Assembly: GCA_021604645.1 (NCBI GenBank)
Contig: BQJJ01000004.1
Coordinates: 124,001 to 188,000 of the forward strand
DNA: 64,000 nt
DNA from: Methyloligella sp.
GTDB taxonomy: Bacteria > Pseudomonadota > Alphaproteobacteria > Rhizobiales > HXMU1428-3
Direction of reading: 5' to 3'
Part shown: positions 41,358 through 51,453 of the stretch, piece after piece
Layout: each line of letters starts with the position of its first letter
Position numbering within the stretch: the stretch's first letter is position 1
Position numbers and translations under genes: made by a program
The notes under the pieces: model-generated
The model's database searches: none
What the model was told of the DNA's origin: nothing
Seen by the model: the letters and a program-made list of their open reading frames with translations, nothing else

Positions 41358-42107
41358 ATGGCGAAGGGGCCTTCTACGCGGTTATTTGTTGAGCATTCAT
41401 TGAGTGAGACGTGTGAGATTTCGCTAGAAAAAGACCAATCTAACTATTTACTTTCTGTTCTGAGATTATCAACGGGTGACAAAATCATCGTGTTTAATGG
41501 GACCGATGGTGAATGGCTGGCCAAAATTGAAAAGAAGAGTAAAAAATTAGCCGGTTTGCACCTTTTAGAGAGGCTTCGCCCGCAAATTCCCCCTCAAAAC
41601 CTTCATTATATTTTTGCGCCTTTAAAACGGGCGCGTTTAGACTATATGGTACAAAAGGCAGTTGAACTTGGTGTTTCCAGGTTAACTCCTGTAATGACTG
41701 AGTTTACGAATGTTGATCGGGTGAATTTAGACCGTATGAGGGCCAATGCTATTGAGGCAGCTGAGCAATGCGGCATTCTTTCAATACCGCAAATTGATAG
41801 TCCTGTTAAACTGCCTCATTTGATTAGTGGATGGTTAGAGGCTGAAGGAGCTGACAAAAGTCTGGTTTTTTGTGATGAGAGCCTTATGCAAGGGGGGCCT
41901 ATCACCCAATTGAAGGAAATTGAGCAATTACCACTCGCCGTTTTAATAGGACCTGAAGGCGGGTTTTCTGCGAGTGAACGTGACTTGCTGGTAGGTCAAA
42001 GATTTGTTAAAGCAATTTCTTTAGGTCCTCGGATCATGCGAGCAGATACTGCGGCAGTTGCGGCTTTATCTTTGGTGAATAGTGTGCTTGGTGATTGGCG
42101 TAATTGA
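41358..42107 (+). CDS. rsmE: 16S rRNA (uracil1498-N3)-methyltransferase
   Basis: A SPOUT-fold methyltransferase acting on U1498 of 16S rRNA. The product has 249 residues, the normal size. The N-terminal PUA-like part has LSVLRLSTGDKIIVFNGTDG. The C-terminal knot holds LIGPEGGFSASERDLL and SLGPRIMRADTAAVAALSLV, the SAM site. The start is the ATG at 41358 because GAGG lies six bases upstream; a TTG four codons earlier overlaps that ribosome site. It precedes gshA by about 120 bases on the same strand, an order seen in other Hyphomicrobiales. Confidence 0.95.
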   Translation: MAKGPSTRLFVEHSLSETCEISLEKDQSNYLLSVLRLSTGDKIIVFNGTDGEWLAKIEKKSKKLAGLHLLERLRPQIPPQNLHYIFAPLKRARLDYMVQKAVELGVSRLTPVMTEFTNVDRVNLDRMRANAIEAAEQCGILSIPQIDSPVKLPHLISGWLEAEGADKSLVFCDESLMQGGPITQLKEIEQLPLAVLIGPEGGFSASERDLLVGQRFVKAISLGPRIMRADTAAVAALSLVNSVLGDWRN

Positions 42108-42229
42108 TTTTTTTTGTATTTGCCTTACTTGTGTTTGTGTAATGGTGATTGCATCTTTTTGTATGTTGTTTTGATTTTTGCATCTTAATTTTTTTCGGAA
42201 CTTTATTCCCAATCTTGTAGGAGATTTAT

Positions 42230-43615
42230 ATGTCAAATAGCGTGGACCACTCTACGCCGCTAGAGACGCGAGATCAGTTAATTGCTGATTTGGCAGCCGG
42301 GATGAAGCCGAAGGACCAATGGCGCATTGGGACCGAACATGAAAAATTTCCCTTTTATCGGGAAGATGTTTCTCCTGTTCCTTATGAGGGGGAAAACGGG
42401 ATTGCTGTGCTGCTCGATGAAATGCTGGAGGCAGATAGCAAGTACACGGGTATTTTTGAAGGTGATGTGATCATTGGATTAAAAGAGCCGAGCACTTGTG
42501 GGAAATTTTCTTCAAACATTTCTCTCGAGCCTGGTGGGCAGTTTGAACTTTCAGGCGCTCCTTTGAAAACCATTCATCAGACGCGAAATGAAATTGGTCG
42601 CCATTTTGAAGATGTCAGTGCAATTTCTGATGAAATGGGCATTGGATTTTTGGGGCTAGGTTATTCTCCTAAATTTTCAGTTGATGATATTCCCCATATG
42701 CCGAAAGGACGCTATGGGATTATGCGGGACTATATGCCGAAAGTCGGCACATATGGGCTTAATATGATGCATAACTCTTGTACGGTTCAGGTGAATTTGG
42801 ACTTTGGCTCAGAAACCGACATGGTCAAGAAATTTCGAGTTAGTTTGGCTCTGCAACCATTGGCTACTGCGCTTTTTGGTAACTCAGTTCTTAAAGATGG
42901 GGCCGTTAGCGGTTTTCATTCGTTTCGTTCTGAAGTTTGGCGGGATGTTGATAATGACCGCACAGGCATGCTCCCCTTTGTCTTCGAAGACGGGATGGAT
43001 TTTGGGCGCTATGTTGACTACGCCCTTGAAGTGCCTATGTATTTTGTTTACCGCGATGGTGACTATATTGATGTTTTAGGCCAGCCATTTTCGAAATTTA
43101 TGGATGGCAAACTTGACGGGTTTGAAGGTCAACTTCCAACGATGGCCGATTGGGAACTGCACTTAACGACGATTTTTCCTGAAGTTCGTTTGAAGCAATT
43201 TCTTGAAATGCGCGGTGCTGACTGTGGGCCGGCTCCGTTCTTGCCAGCGCTTTCAGCTTTTTGGACAGGGCTTTTATATGATGAAGCCTCATTAGACGCT
43301 GCCTATGACCTGATTAAGGGATGGAGTACGAATGAGCGTCAGATCCTTCGTGATGACGTGCCGCGTCTTGGTTTGAAGGCAGGCATTCAGTCTCATAAAT
43401 TAAATGATATTGCTAAAGAAGTTTTGGCGATGTCTGATGCCGGGTTAAAGGGGCGCGACTTTAAGAACCCAGAGGGCGAAGATGAGCGGATCTTCTTAGA
43501 GCCATTACACGAAATTGTTGAGGATGGGTGGAGCTTGTCAGAACGCTTGGTTGATCTCTTTAATAATGAGTGGAACCAGGATGTGAACAAGGTCTATGAA
43601 GAGTTGCAATATTAA
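42230..43615 (+). CDS. gshA: Glutamate-cysteine ligase, plant/alphaproteobacterial type
   Basis: It makes gamma-glutamylcysteine, the first step of glutathione synthesis. The product has 461 residues. It is the type shared by plants and alphaproteobacteria rather than the enterobacterial form. Visible are WRIGTEHEKFPFY (substrate-binding Glu), ISLEPGGQFELSGAP, GLGYSPKF, PKGRYGIMRDYMPKVG and MHNSCTVQVNLDF. An AGGAG ribosome site lies nine bases before the ATG. A family A repeat begins 26 bases after the stop codon. Confidence 0.95.
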   Translation: MSNSVDHSTPLETRDQLIADLAAGMKPKDQWRIGTEHEKFPFYREDVSPVPYEGENGIAVLLDEMLEADSKYTGIFEGDVIIGLKEPSTCGKFSSNISLEPGGQFELSGAPLKTIHQTRNEIGRHFEDVSAISDEMGIGFLGLGYSPKFSVDDIPHMPKGRYGIMRDYMPKVGTYGLNMMHNSCTVQVNLDFGSETDMVKKFRVSLALQPLATALFGNSVLKDGAVSGFHSFRSEVWRDVDNDRTGMLPFVFEDGMDFGRYVDYALEVPMYFVYRDGDYIDVLGQPFSKFMDGKLDGFEGQLPTMADWELHLTTIFPEVRLKQFLEMRGADCGPAPFLPALSAFWTGLLYDEASLDAAYDLIKGWSTNERQILRDDVPRLGLKAGIQSHKLNDIAKEVLAMSDAGLKGRDFKNPEGEDERIFLEPLHEIVEDGWSLSERLVDLFNNEWNQDVNKVYEELQY

Positions 43616-43641
43616 AGAGGTATCTCTTTAATATTGCTCTG

Positions 43642-43815
43642 TTTTCTCTCACGGCTATTCCAAGCACTTAATCGCGCTTGGGCCTCCGAGAGGCGGCGCT
43701 TTATTGCGATCAGCTTATCCGTACTCGCTTCGCTCCGTTCGGGCTGATCTTGTGCACCGGGCTTCGCTCTCGCTTCGCCATGTCCTGACACTGAAGTAGC
43801 GCCATTCCTTCTTCG
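43642..43815 (+). repeat. Family A hairpin repeat, copy 5 (complete)
   Basis: It starts with TTTTCTCTCACGGCTATTCC. Hairpin 1 pairs CCAAGCAC with GCGCTTGG (one mismatch). The core reads GATCAGCTTATCCGTACTCG and closes with GGGCTGATC; the right edge is ATTCCTTCTTCG. It follows gshA in the same direction and faces an inverted copy 69 bases away. Confidence 0.88.
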
Positions 43816-43884
43816 TATAGTTGGTTTGTTCTAGGGCGTGCTACATAGTATTAAATTCATTGAAAATCTTATGAAGTATCTTAC

Positions 43885-44000
43885 CGAAGAAGAAAGTGCT
43901 CCACTGAGGAGCACGGACATGACGCCATAGGCGTCCGGTGCTTTGCACCGCACCTCGTAGGCCTATGAGCTTCAGCTCATAGAATAGCCGTGAGAGAAAA
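43885..44000 (-). repeat. Family A hairpin repeat, copy 6 (short form, inverted)
   Basis: Read on the minus strand it begins TTTTCTCTCACGGCTATTC. Hairpin 1 pairs CTATGAGC with GCTCATAG (43963-43982) and is followed by two small hairpins (GGTGC/GCACC and ACGCC/GGCGT). Hairpin 3 pairs GTGCTCC with GGAGCAC (43896-43914). It lacks the GATCAGC core. It lies just after the MATE gene in that gene's direction. Confidence 0.87.
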
Positions 44001-44037
44001 CAGAGCATGCCTTTGAATCCAATAAAAGTGACATGCT

Positions 44038-45519
44038 CTAGTCTTTTTCTTGCAACTTCTTCACTAACCGATGGCAAATATAAAGACTTAAAAAGGCTGT
44101 TAAAGCGCCGCCGATGATTTGTCCGGATAATAATCCATAGACGCCAAAATAATATGTGCCGACTATGACAAATGGCACGGTGCCAAGGGTTGCTCTTGTC
44201 CAATTGAGCCAGGTTGAATAATGGGCTTTTCCTAAATTATTAAAGGCGGCATTTGCTGTGAACATATAGCCGATCATGCCAAAGCCTGGGATGAGCCAAT
44301 AACAATAGAACATAACATACTCAGCTGCCTCTCCTTCGAGTTCCATGATGTTGCAAATGGTTGGTGCTGCCAGGGCTAAAAGTGCCCAGGCAAAGAGGAC
44401 ATAGATGGTGCTAAATTTCACGGCGTCATATAATGTTTGTTGCACTCTGTCATAACGTTTTCCTCCTAAATTTTGGCCGATGATTGGGCCAACGGCTCCT
44501 GAAAGAGAGAATATACCGGCAAAGGTAAGTGGGAGAATACGGGCAATGATGGCCCAAGACGCAACTGCTGCGTTTCCAAAGGGGGCCAGGGCATATGTGA
44601 CATAGCCGTTGCCAATTGGGCTTGCGATATTGGTAAGAATTGCAGGTAGAGCAATATAGCTAAAGGGGATTAGGTCTTGTTTTAATTTTAGAAAGTTGGT
44701 TTTTGTTTTGATCCTATGAATTATCAGTAACCCGTAAAGGCTCATGCATAACATACCAATTCGTGCAGTTGCTGATGCTATTGCAGCGCCATCCATGCCA
44801 AGATTGAATGTGAATATTAGTAATGGATCCAGGCCGGCGTTAATGAATGCGCCGCCAACGTAAATGTAGAGAGCTTGCATTGGATCACCGAGTGCTCTTA
44901 AACATGCACCTGCAGCCATTGAAATGGCAAGGATTGGCATGGTCGGAACTAAAATTTGTAAGTAGGACTTTGAAAGCTCTAATACGTGTTCTTTGGCTCC
45001 TAAGACTGAAAGAATGTAGGGCAGGCTAATGAAGAGACAAAAGCCGATGATACATGAAGCCAGACCTGTATAGATTAAGCTATTTATGACGAGGCGGTTG
45101 GCTTTTTCAAAATTTTCTTCTCCAACTGCTTTTGCGACTGTGGCTGAAGAGGCAATCGCAAAACCAATACCTACTGATGTTGTTGCGAATAGCAATGTGC
45201 CTGTAAAGCCGAGTGCTGCTTGGATGGCTGTGTCTTCTAGTTGGCTGAGAAAAAAGAAATCGACAAAATCAACTGAGAAAATAGCAATTAATCCGATGGC
45301 TGAAGTTAGCGTCATCGTGATGATATGGGACATGGTTGAGCCAGTTAAAAATTTGGCTTTTCTTTCACCCTTTTCATTTGAGCCTTTAGCAGATTGGTCA
45401 AGAGAGCTTGTGCTGCCAGCTTTCTCTTTTTGAGTTGAGGCTGGGGGGGGCGGACTTGTCATTCTTTTTTGGTTTGCTTTCTTTTGCCTTGAAGGCGTTT
45501 TTAATTGCCTTATTGGCAT
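44038..45519 (-). CDS. MATE-family efflux transporter
   Basis: A 12-helix inner-membrane exporter of 493 residues, using a sodium or proton gradient. The core from about residue 60 has GSTMSHIITMTLTSAIGLIA, FATTSVGIGFAIASSATVAK and GAGACLRALGDP-like segments characteristic of the MatE fold. The first 58 residues are a polar Lys/Ser/Pro-rich extension that may be overcalled; an ATG at 45462 is a possible later start, and neither has a clear ribosome site. The drug or metabolite exported is unknown. A family A repeat sits 37 bases past the stop codon. Confidence 0.88.
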   Translation of the reverse strand: MPIRQLKTPSRQKKANQKRMTSPPPPASTQKEKAGSTSSLDQSAKGSNEKGERKAKFLTGSTMSHIITMTLTSAIGLIAIFSVDFVDFFFLSQLEDTAIQAALGFTGTLLFATTSVGIGFAIASSATVAKAVGEENFEKANRLVINSLIYTGLASCIIGFCLFISLPYILSVLGAKEHVLELSKSYLQILVPTMPILAISMAAGACLRALGDPMQALYIYVGGAFINAGLDPLLIFTFNLGMDGAAIASATARIGMLCMSLYGLLIIHRIKTKTNFLKLKQDLIPFSYIALPAILTNIASPIGNGYVTYALAPFGNAAVASWAIIARILPLTFAGIFSLSGAVGPIIGQNLGGKRYDRVQQTLYDAVKFSTIYVLFAWALLALAAPTICNIMELEGEAAEYVMFYCYWLIPGFGMIGYMFTANAAFNNLGKAHYSTWLNWTRATLGTVPFVIVGTYYFGVYGLLSGQIIGGALTAFLSLYICHRLVKKLQEKD

Positions 45520-45601
45520 GAGGCGCTGTTTTTTTGGATTGGTGTGACTTTATTTCGTTGGTTTGAAATACTCAATTCATTATTTAGTGAAAGAGGCTTT
45601 C

Positions 45602-45805
45602 TTTCTCTCTCACGTGCTATTCCGCTGTTAACACAGCGGGCTCTCCGTTAGGCAGCGCTTTTTTGCGATCAGCTTATCCGTACTCGCTGCGCTCCGTTCG
45701 GGCTGATCTTGTACACCGGGCTGTGCTGTTACTTCGCCATGTCCTGACGCCATTTTCTTACTTCAGTTGCTTACTTCGCAACCGTGTGGCGTCACTCCTT
45801 CTTCG
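45602..45805 (+). repeat. Family A hairpin repeat, copy 7 (with a family B insertion)
   Basis: Hairpin 1 (45622-45639) pairs CCGCTGT with ACAGCGG. The core is GATCAGC...GGGCTGATC. The loop of hairpin 3 (TGACGCC...GGCGTCA) holds an extra family B-like hairpin (TTCAGTTGC...GCAACC). It lies between divergent genes and is the only near-complete copy not directly after a stop codon. Confidence 0.86.
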
Positions 45806-45815
45806 CATAGACAGG

Positions 45816-46048
45816 GATATGCCCTAGGCTCATAAGTTAATGGTTGCTAAGTTGTGGAATGAAAGAGTTATGGATAGTATTTTCCGTTAAGAGCTATAGT
45901 TTTGACATGAATTTGTGCCAGTTGTTGGCACTGGTTTGGGGTTTTTTGGTTTGGTTCATTTTTTGCTCCTTTGGCATTTTATGAGCTTTTATGAGCTATC
46001 TGTTTTTAATATACTGATTTTTGTCAGGTCGTAATTGGAGGGTTTTTT
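45816..46048. other. Promoter region of the PAN/Cys-repeat gene with a terminator-like hairpin
   Basis: At 45915-45931 GTGCCA pairs with TGGCAC over GTTGT, followed by T/G-rich sequence with a TTTTTT run. TTTATGAGC then repeats directly at about 45977 and 45988. The hairpin could end transcription coming from the repeat side or regulate the gene downstream; there is no further evidence. Confidence 0.35.
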
Positions 46049-47095
46049 GTGATTAAAAGTATTTTTATTCGTCAATTATCGAGTTTTTCGGTAAAAGTTT
46101 TTGCTCTTTCTGCTTTGATGGTTTCATTGTTGTTTGCTGGGTCGGCTTCTGCCGAAATGTCCATTGAAAATAATAAAATTTTATTAGGGCAAGATTATTC
46201 AGTTTTTCCAAATGACACGGGTAGTCCAGCCTTGTGCCGCAAAAAATGCGCTGGGGATCGACGTTGTCAAGCCTGGACATATGTAAGACCTTATCGGGCA
46301 GATGGGGTTGGTGAGTGCCGTTTGAAGAGAGATGTTGCAACTGGTTTTAAAAATGGTTGCTGTATCTCCGGTGTGAAGAAAAAAGATTACCGTGCCTTTG
46401 ATGATGATCTTGGGCCAAAACGTGGTCGTTTACATAAGACTGCCGTTGATCGCTGTGATAAATGGGCTGATCGGGCTATTCAGTTACAAGAGCAAAATGT
46501 GAAAAATCGCTGTGGGTACCGCGGACGTGGCTGGCATGCAAATGGCAAGCGACATTTCCGCCGTTGTATGCGTATGTCTCCTAAAGCTAGAAAAGCAGAG
46601 CGTGTTGGTCAGAAAAATGCCATTACATCTTGTGTTGAAGAGTTGAACTATGGCAAGCGCTCACAATGTGAGCATTATGCCAAAGTTGCTGTGTTGCAAA
46701 ATTCAACCTGGGCGAAAACTGGTTGTGGACCAACCGAAAAAGGGCGCTGGGGAAATAACTATAAAAAACATTATTCTTGGTGTTTGAGTGCTGAAAAGCA
46801 GGCTCCTGTAAGAGCTCAAAAAGTTCGCTCAAATCAATTACAGCAATGTTTTGCTTATGAAGGCCAGAAATCAGGGCCTTGTCATGAATATGCTGAAGGT
46901 GCGATTGCTCATTTTCGTAAAAACATCGCCAAAGGCTGTGATCTACACGGGCCACGTTGGCATAATAATTACCGCCGGCATGTCGGATGGTGCCGTCAGG
47001 TTTCACCAAGACAACGTTTTAAAGAGGCTAAAAAGCGTAAGCTAACTTTAAAAACGTGTCGTTTGTTCGGTAAAATTGGTATTCAGTGGCGCTAG
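46049..47095 (+). CDS. Secreted PAN-domain protein with 71-residue Cys/Trp repeats
   Basis: The product has 348 residues and starts at GTG, with a strong GGAGGG seven bases upstream. A signal peptide ends at about residue 35 (SASAEM). Residues 36-110 resemble a PAN/apple domain (ALCRKKCAGDRRCQAWTYV, then GECRLKR). The rest is a tandem repeat of period 71, with cysteines at 136, 207 and 278 opening segments of the type CxxYAxxA...CGxxGxxW, closed by WC or RRC at 173, 245 and 315. A fourth unit starts at Cys337 and is cut by the stop codon. The protein is very basic. Location is probably periplasmic or extracellular; the function is unknown. Confidence 0.85.
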   Translation: MIKSIFIRQLSSFSVKVFALSALMVSLLFAGSASAEMSIENNKILLGQDYSVFPNDTGSPALCRKKCAGDRRCQAWTYVRPYRADGVGECRLKRDVATGFKNGCCISGVKKKDYRAFDDDLGPKRGRLHKTAVDRCDKWADRAIQLQEQNVKNRCGYRGRGWHANGKRHFRRCMRMSPKARKAERVGQKNAITSCVEELNYGKRSQCEHYAKVAVLQNSTWAKTGCGPTEKGRWGNNYKKHYSWCLSAEKQAPVRAQKVRSNQLQQCFAYEGQKSGPCHEYAEGAIAHFRKNIAKGCDLHGPRWHNNYRRHVGWCRQVSPRQRFKEAKKRKLTLKTCRLFGKIGIQWR

Positions 47096-47174
47096 AATAA
47101 AGGGCTACTTAGTTTAGTTGAAATTAGGGCTGGCTTCTTTTGAAATTAGCCCTCTTTCTTTTTTAGACAAAATT

Positions 47175-47245
47175 AAACCGCTGACTTTATTAGAGGAATT
47201 CCCCATAGGGGAAAAACTTTTAAAATAAAGTCAGCGGTTTTTTTG
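47175..47245. terminator. Long perfect bidirectional terminator
   Basis: AAACCGCTGACTTTATT (47175-47191) pairs without mismatch with 47224-47240, then TTTTT follows. The loop holds a second hairpin, TTCCCCATAGGGGAA. It separates the convergent PAN-repeat and IalB genes. Confidence 0.85.
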
Positions 47246-47286
47246 TTCTTGTGGTCTGTTTAATTATGGACTTGAAGAAAGGTCGA

Positions 47287-47802
47287 TTATTTTAAAGTTC
47301 TATAGCCAGCGCCAAAACCATTGAGAGATACAGGGAAACCAATGCCGAGTTCTGGTGTTTGGAAAATGATAAAAACAGCGTTTTTGCCGGTTCTGAATTT
47401 TTCTACGATTTTATTGGTGACCACCACTTCAGCAATGCAGCCAATTTTACCGCATTTCATAAATTGAGCATGCCCCATATCCGTGTTGTCAATTTTTAGC
47501 CCTAGCCCGGTTGGAAGCAGAACTCCTAAAGGGGCAACAACTCTTAGTACTTCTTTTTTGCCATCTCTGGAGCGAAGGAAAATAACCCGTAGGCTATAAT
47601 TAGGTCTTGTTTCATCTGTTACGTCTTGTACGAGAGCGCATTTTTCACTCTTAGCTCCTGGAGGCGTTCCGCAGCTTAGGTGCCAATGTCCGTGAGTTTT
47701 TCTTACTTTGAAAGATTCAGCTTTTGCAGAATTTGTAAGGCCAAGAGATAAACTTAAAATAAGAGATAAGCTTGCGAAAAAAGATGTCGTTACAAATTTC
47801 AT
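47287..47802 (-). CDS. Invasion-associated locus B (IalB) family protein, secreted
   Basis: The product has 171 residues from the ATG at 47802, chosen because GAAGG lies eight bases upstream and a signal peptide (MKFVTTSFFASLSLILSL, ending NSAKAES) starts there; the frame extends 34 residues further without support. The mature part has the IalB plan: HWHLSCGTPP, KCALVQDV, VAPLGVLLPTGLGLKID, FMKCGKIGCIAEVVV and SLNGFGAGYRTL, with four cysteines. IalB was named in Bartonella for erythrocyte invasion, but homologues are widespread in free-living alphaproteobacteria, so no pathogenic role is implied. It is monocistronic and convergent with the PAN-repeat gene. Confidence 0.88.
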   Translation of the reverse strand: MKFVTTSFFASLSLILSLSLGLTNSAKAESFKVRKTHGHWHLSCGTPPGAKSEKCALVQDVTDETRPNYSLRVIFLRSRDGKKEVLRVVAPLGVLLPTGLGLKIDNTDMGHAQFMKCGKIGCIAEVVVTNKIVEKFRTGKNAVFIIFQTPELGIGFPVSLNGFGAGYRTLK

Positions 47803-48802
47803 TTGTTTTGCCTTCGTTAGAGACTGCATTAGGGGCTTAATAACTTGTCTATTAAGAGTTGTTTTTTTTTGTTTTTGACTATTAGCGCACATTTTGTGAA
47901 GCAAAGCTCATTCCTTCAAAACTCATTTCTACGTAACTTATGGCAGAATAGAAAAATTGAATTTTATTTTATCTGATTCGATTTTTTGCAGTTTATATAA
48001 TTTTACAACATTTTGCACATTTTAGTTTTTGTTACATGGTGTTTACTGTGCATGGTCAGTATGTAGGATTTGCTTCAATAATTAGGCTAAATTGGGACGT
48101 TCTAGAATTTTTCTGCAGATCGCTTTGGACATATTCATTAGATGTAATGTATATTCAAATGTGAAGATATGTCGCAGAAATAGGGCGAATAGACAGTTGC
48201 AAGGTTGCGCTTGCTTATGTTTCCCTGTAAGGCATAAGTTTGGATATGAATTAATCAATTGATTGTTTAAAATGGTAGTTATCTAACCATTTTCGTATCT
48301 TATTTTTGGAAATTTTTTTAAAATCTTAAAGATTATAGGTCTTTGACGTTTAACCTATCATCTTAAAGGTGAGAGGTAGTTTGTCATCAAAGGTGTGGAT
48401 CACTCTATTATGGAGTTAAATCTTATAGAGTGTTTATTGGAAAAAGTTACGGCAAAATTGTGACATTACTAACAAATGGCATTTAGTAAATTCGATTTTG
48501 AAATTTATTAAATTCTATTTTTGATATAAGTTTGAAGCGTAGATTTAGACTATAATCTTAGTATTGTTCAAAACTTTTTACCATTTACCACATTGCGTCA
48601 TAGCTTGATGTGGATTACAACGGGCATTAATTTGGCCATTTTACATATTGAAGGCATGTTATATTGGAGATCCAGGTCAATCGACGATATTAGGGATCTG
48701 TTGACGATATAGATGGTAATTCATTTTTGACTTTGTGTTGGGTTGGTTTCAAGCTGCTCGAATTTTAATAAGAGCGGTGATAATAATTTAGGGAGCTTTT
48801 TT
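47803..48802. other. One-kilobase AT-rich upstream region of the cox operon
   Basis: No open frame or known RNA is recognised. Four separate hairpins lie between 48214 and 48432: CTTATG/CATAAG (48214-48238), AAAATGGT/ACCATTTT (48269-48293), ATAGGT/ACCTAT (48335-48358) and CACTCTAT/ATAGAGTG (48401-48432). Closer to coxB, GACGATAT recurs exactly 20 bases apart (48683-48690 and 48703-48710), as a paired regulator site might. The promoters of coxB and the IalB gene must lie here. Confidence 0.45.
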
Positions 48803-49723
48803 ATGAACTTACGGTTCAAAAATAAGTTGGGACTTAAAGGCTTGGGTTCTAGCGCTTTAGTTTCAGCACTTTCAGCATTTTTCGGGGCAGTATTTTTCGG
48901 ATCAACAGGAGCATTAGCTGCAGAAGGACAACCCGTTGATTGGCAGTTAGGTTTTCAAGATTCTGTAACGCCGATTATGGATCAGATTGCAGAATTTCAT
49001 AATCTATTATTGATTATCATCACTGTTATAACACTATTTGTTATGGCGCTTCTTGTTTATGTGATTGCGCGTTTCAATGAAAAAGCTAACCCTGTTCCTT
49101 CTAAAACAACCCATAGTACATCACTTGAATTTGCTTGGACCGTTGTTCCAATTTTGATTTTGCTTGTGATTTCAATTCCATCATGGCGGTTGTTATCTGC
49201 TCAATACACTTTCCCTGAAGCTGATGTGACGATTAAAGCAATCGGAAACCAGTGGAACTGGGATTATGAATATTCTGACCATGAAGATATTTCTTTCACA
49301 GCATCGATGAAAGAGGACAAAGAACTTGAAGCTGGTGAGCCTCGTTTATTATCAACTGACAACGTTGTTGTTGTACCAGTGAATAAAGTGGTTCACGTTT
49401 TGATTACGGCTGACCCTGCGGGTGTTATTCATAACTGGGCTGTTCCTAGCTTTGGTGTGAAGGCGGATGCGGTGCCTGGCCGGGTTACACGGACTTGGTT
49501 TAAAGCTCGTAAAACTGGCATGTATTATGGGCAATGCTCAGAATTGTGCGGAAAAGATCATGCTTTTATGCCTATTCAAGTGAAAGTTGTTACAGCTAAA
49601 GAATATGAAAAATGGCTGCAATGGGCAAAAGAAGAATATGCATCGAATGACAGCATTGATGATGGTGTTAAAGTTGCGAAAAATAACGCTAATGGCGGCC
49701 TTGTAGCCAAATTGGCGAAATAA
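48803..49723 (+). CDS. coxB: Cytochrome c oxidase subunit II
   Basis: Subunit II of an aa3-type oxidase takes electrons from cytochrome c at its CuA centre. The product has 306 residues. A signal peptide (ending GALAAEG) precedes two membrane helices (about 65-90 and 108-130) and a periplasmic cupredoxin domain. The aromatic patch is GNQWNWDYEY. The CuA ligands are visible in VIHNWAVPS and GQCSELCGKDHAFMPI (two Cys, Glu, His, Met). The ATG at 48803 has AGGGAG seven bases upstream; an earlier in-frame TTG/GTG is unsupported. It is the first gene of the cox operon. Confidence 0.96.
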   Translation: MNLRFKNKLGLKGLGSSALVSALSAFFGAVFFGSTGALAAEGQPVDWQLGFQDSVTPIMDQIAEFHNLLLIIITVITLFVMALLVYVIARFNEKANPVPSKTTHSTSLEFAWTVVPILILLVISIPSWRLLSAQYTFPEADVTIKAIGNQWNWDYEYSDHEDISFTASMKEDKELEAGEPRLLSTDNVVVVPVNKVVHVLITADPAGVIHNWAVPSFGVKADAVPGRVTRTWFKARKTGMYYGQCSELCGKDHAFMPIQVKVVTAKEYEKWLQWAKEEYASNDSIDDGVKVAKNNANGGLVAKLAK

Positions 49724-49748
49724 TAACTGAAATTTTAATTGACTTTAG

Positions 49749-51368
<1,620 letters not shown>

Positions 51369-51381
51369 CTTAAAATCTATC

Positions 51382-51414
51382 CTCCAGGCGCTCAGTTTCT
51401 TGATGCGCCTGGAG
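51382..51414 (+). terminator. Hairpin after coxA, terminator or attenuator
   Basis: CTCCAGGCGC (51382-51391) pairs perfectly with GCGCCTGGAG (51405-51414) over TCAGTTTCTTGAT, followed by ATCATTTTA. The T run is short, so it may reduce rather than stop transcription into ctaB, or stabilise the coxBA mRNA. Confidence 0.55.
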
Positions 51415-51453
51415 ATCATTTTACTTTGAATTTTTAATTGGAAATTTCAGTTT

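Noticed and set aside
43841..44203. Minus-strand frame of 120 codons after the MATE gene
   Set aside because: It overlaps the MATE 3' end in another frame and the inverted family A repeat; no family resemblance.
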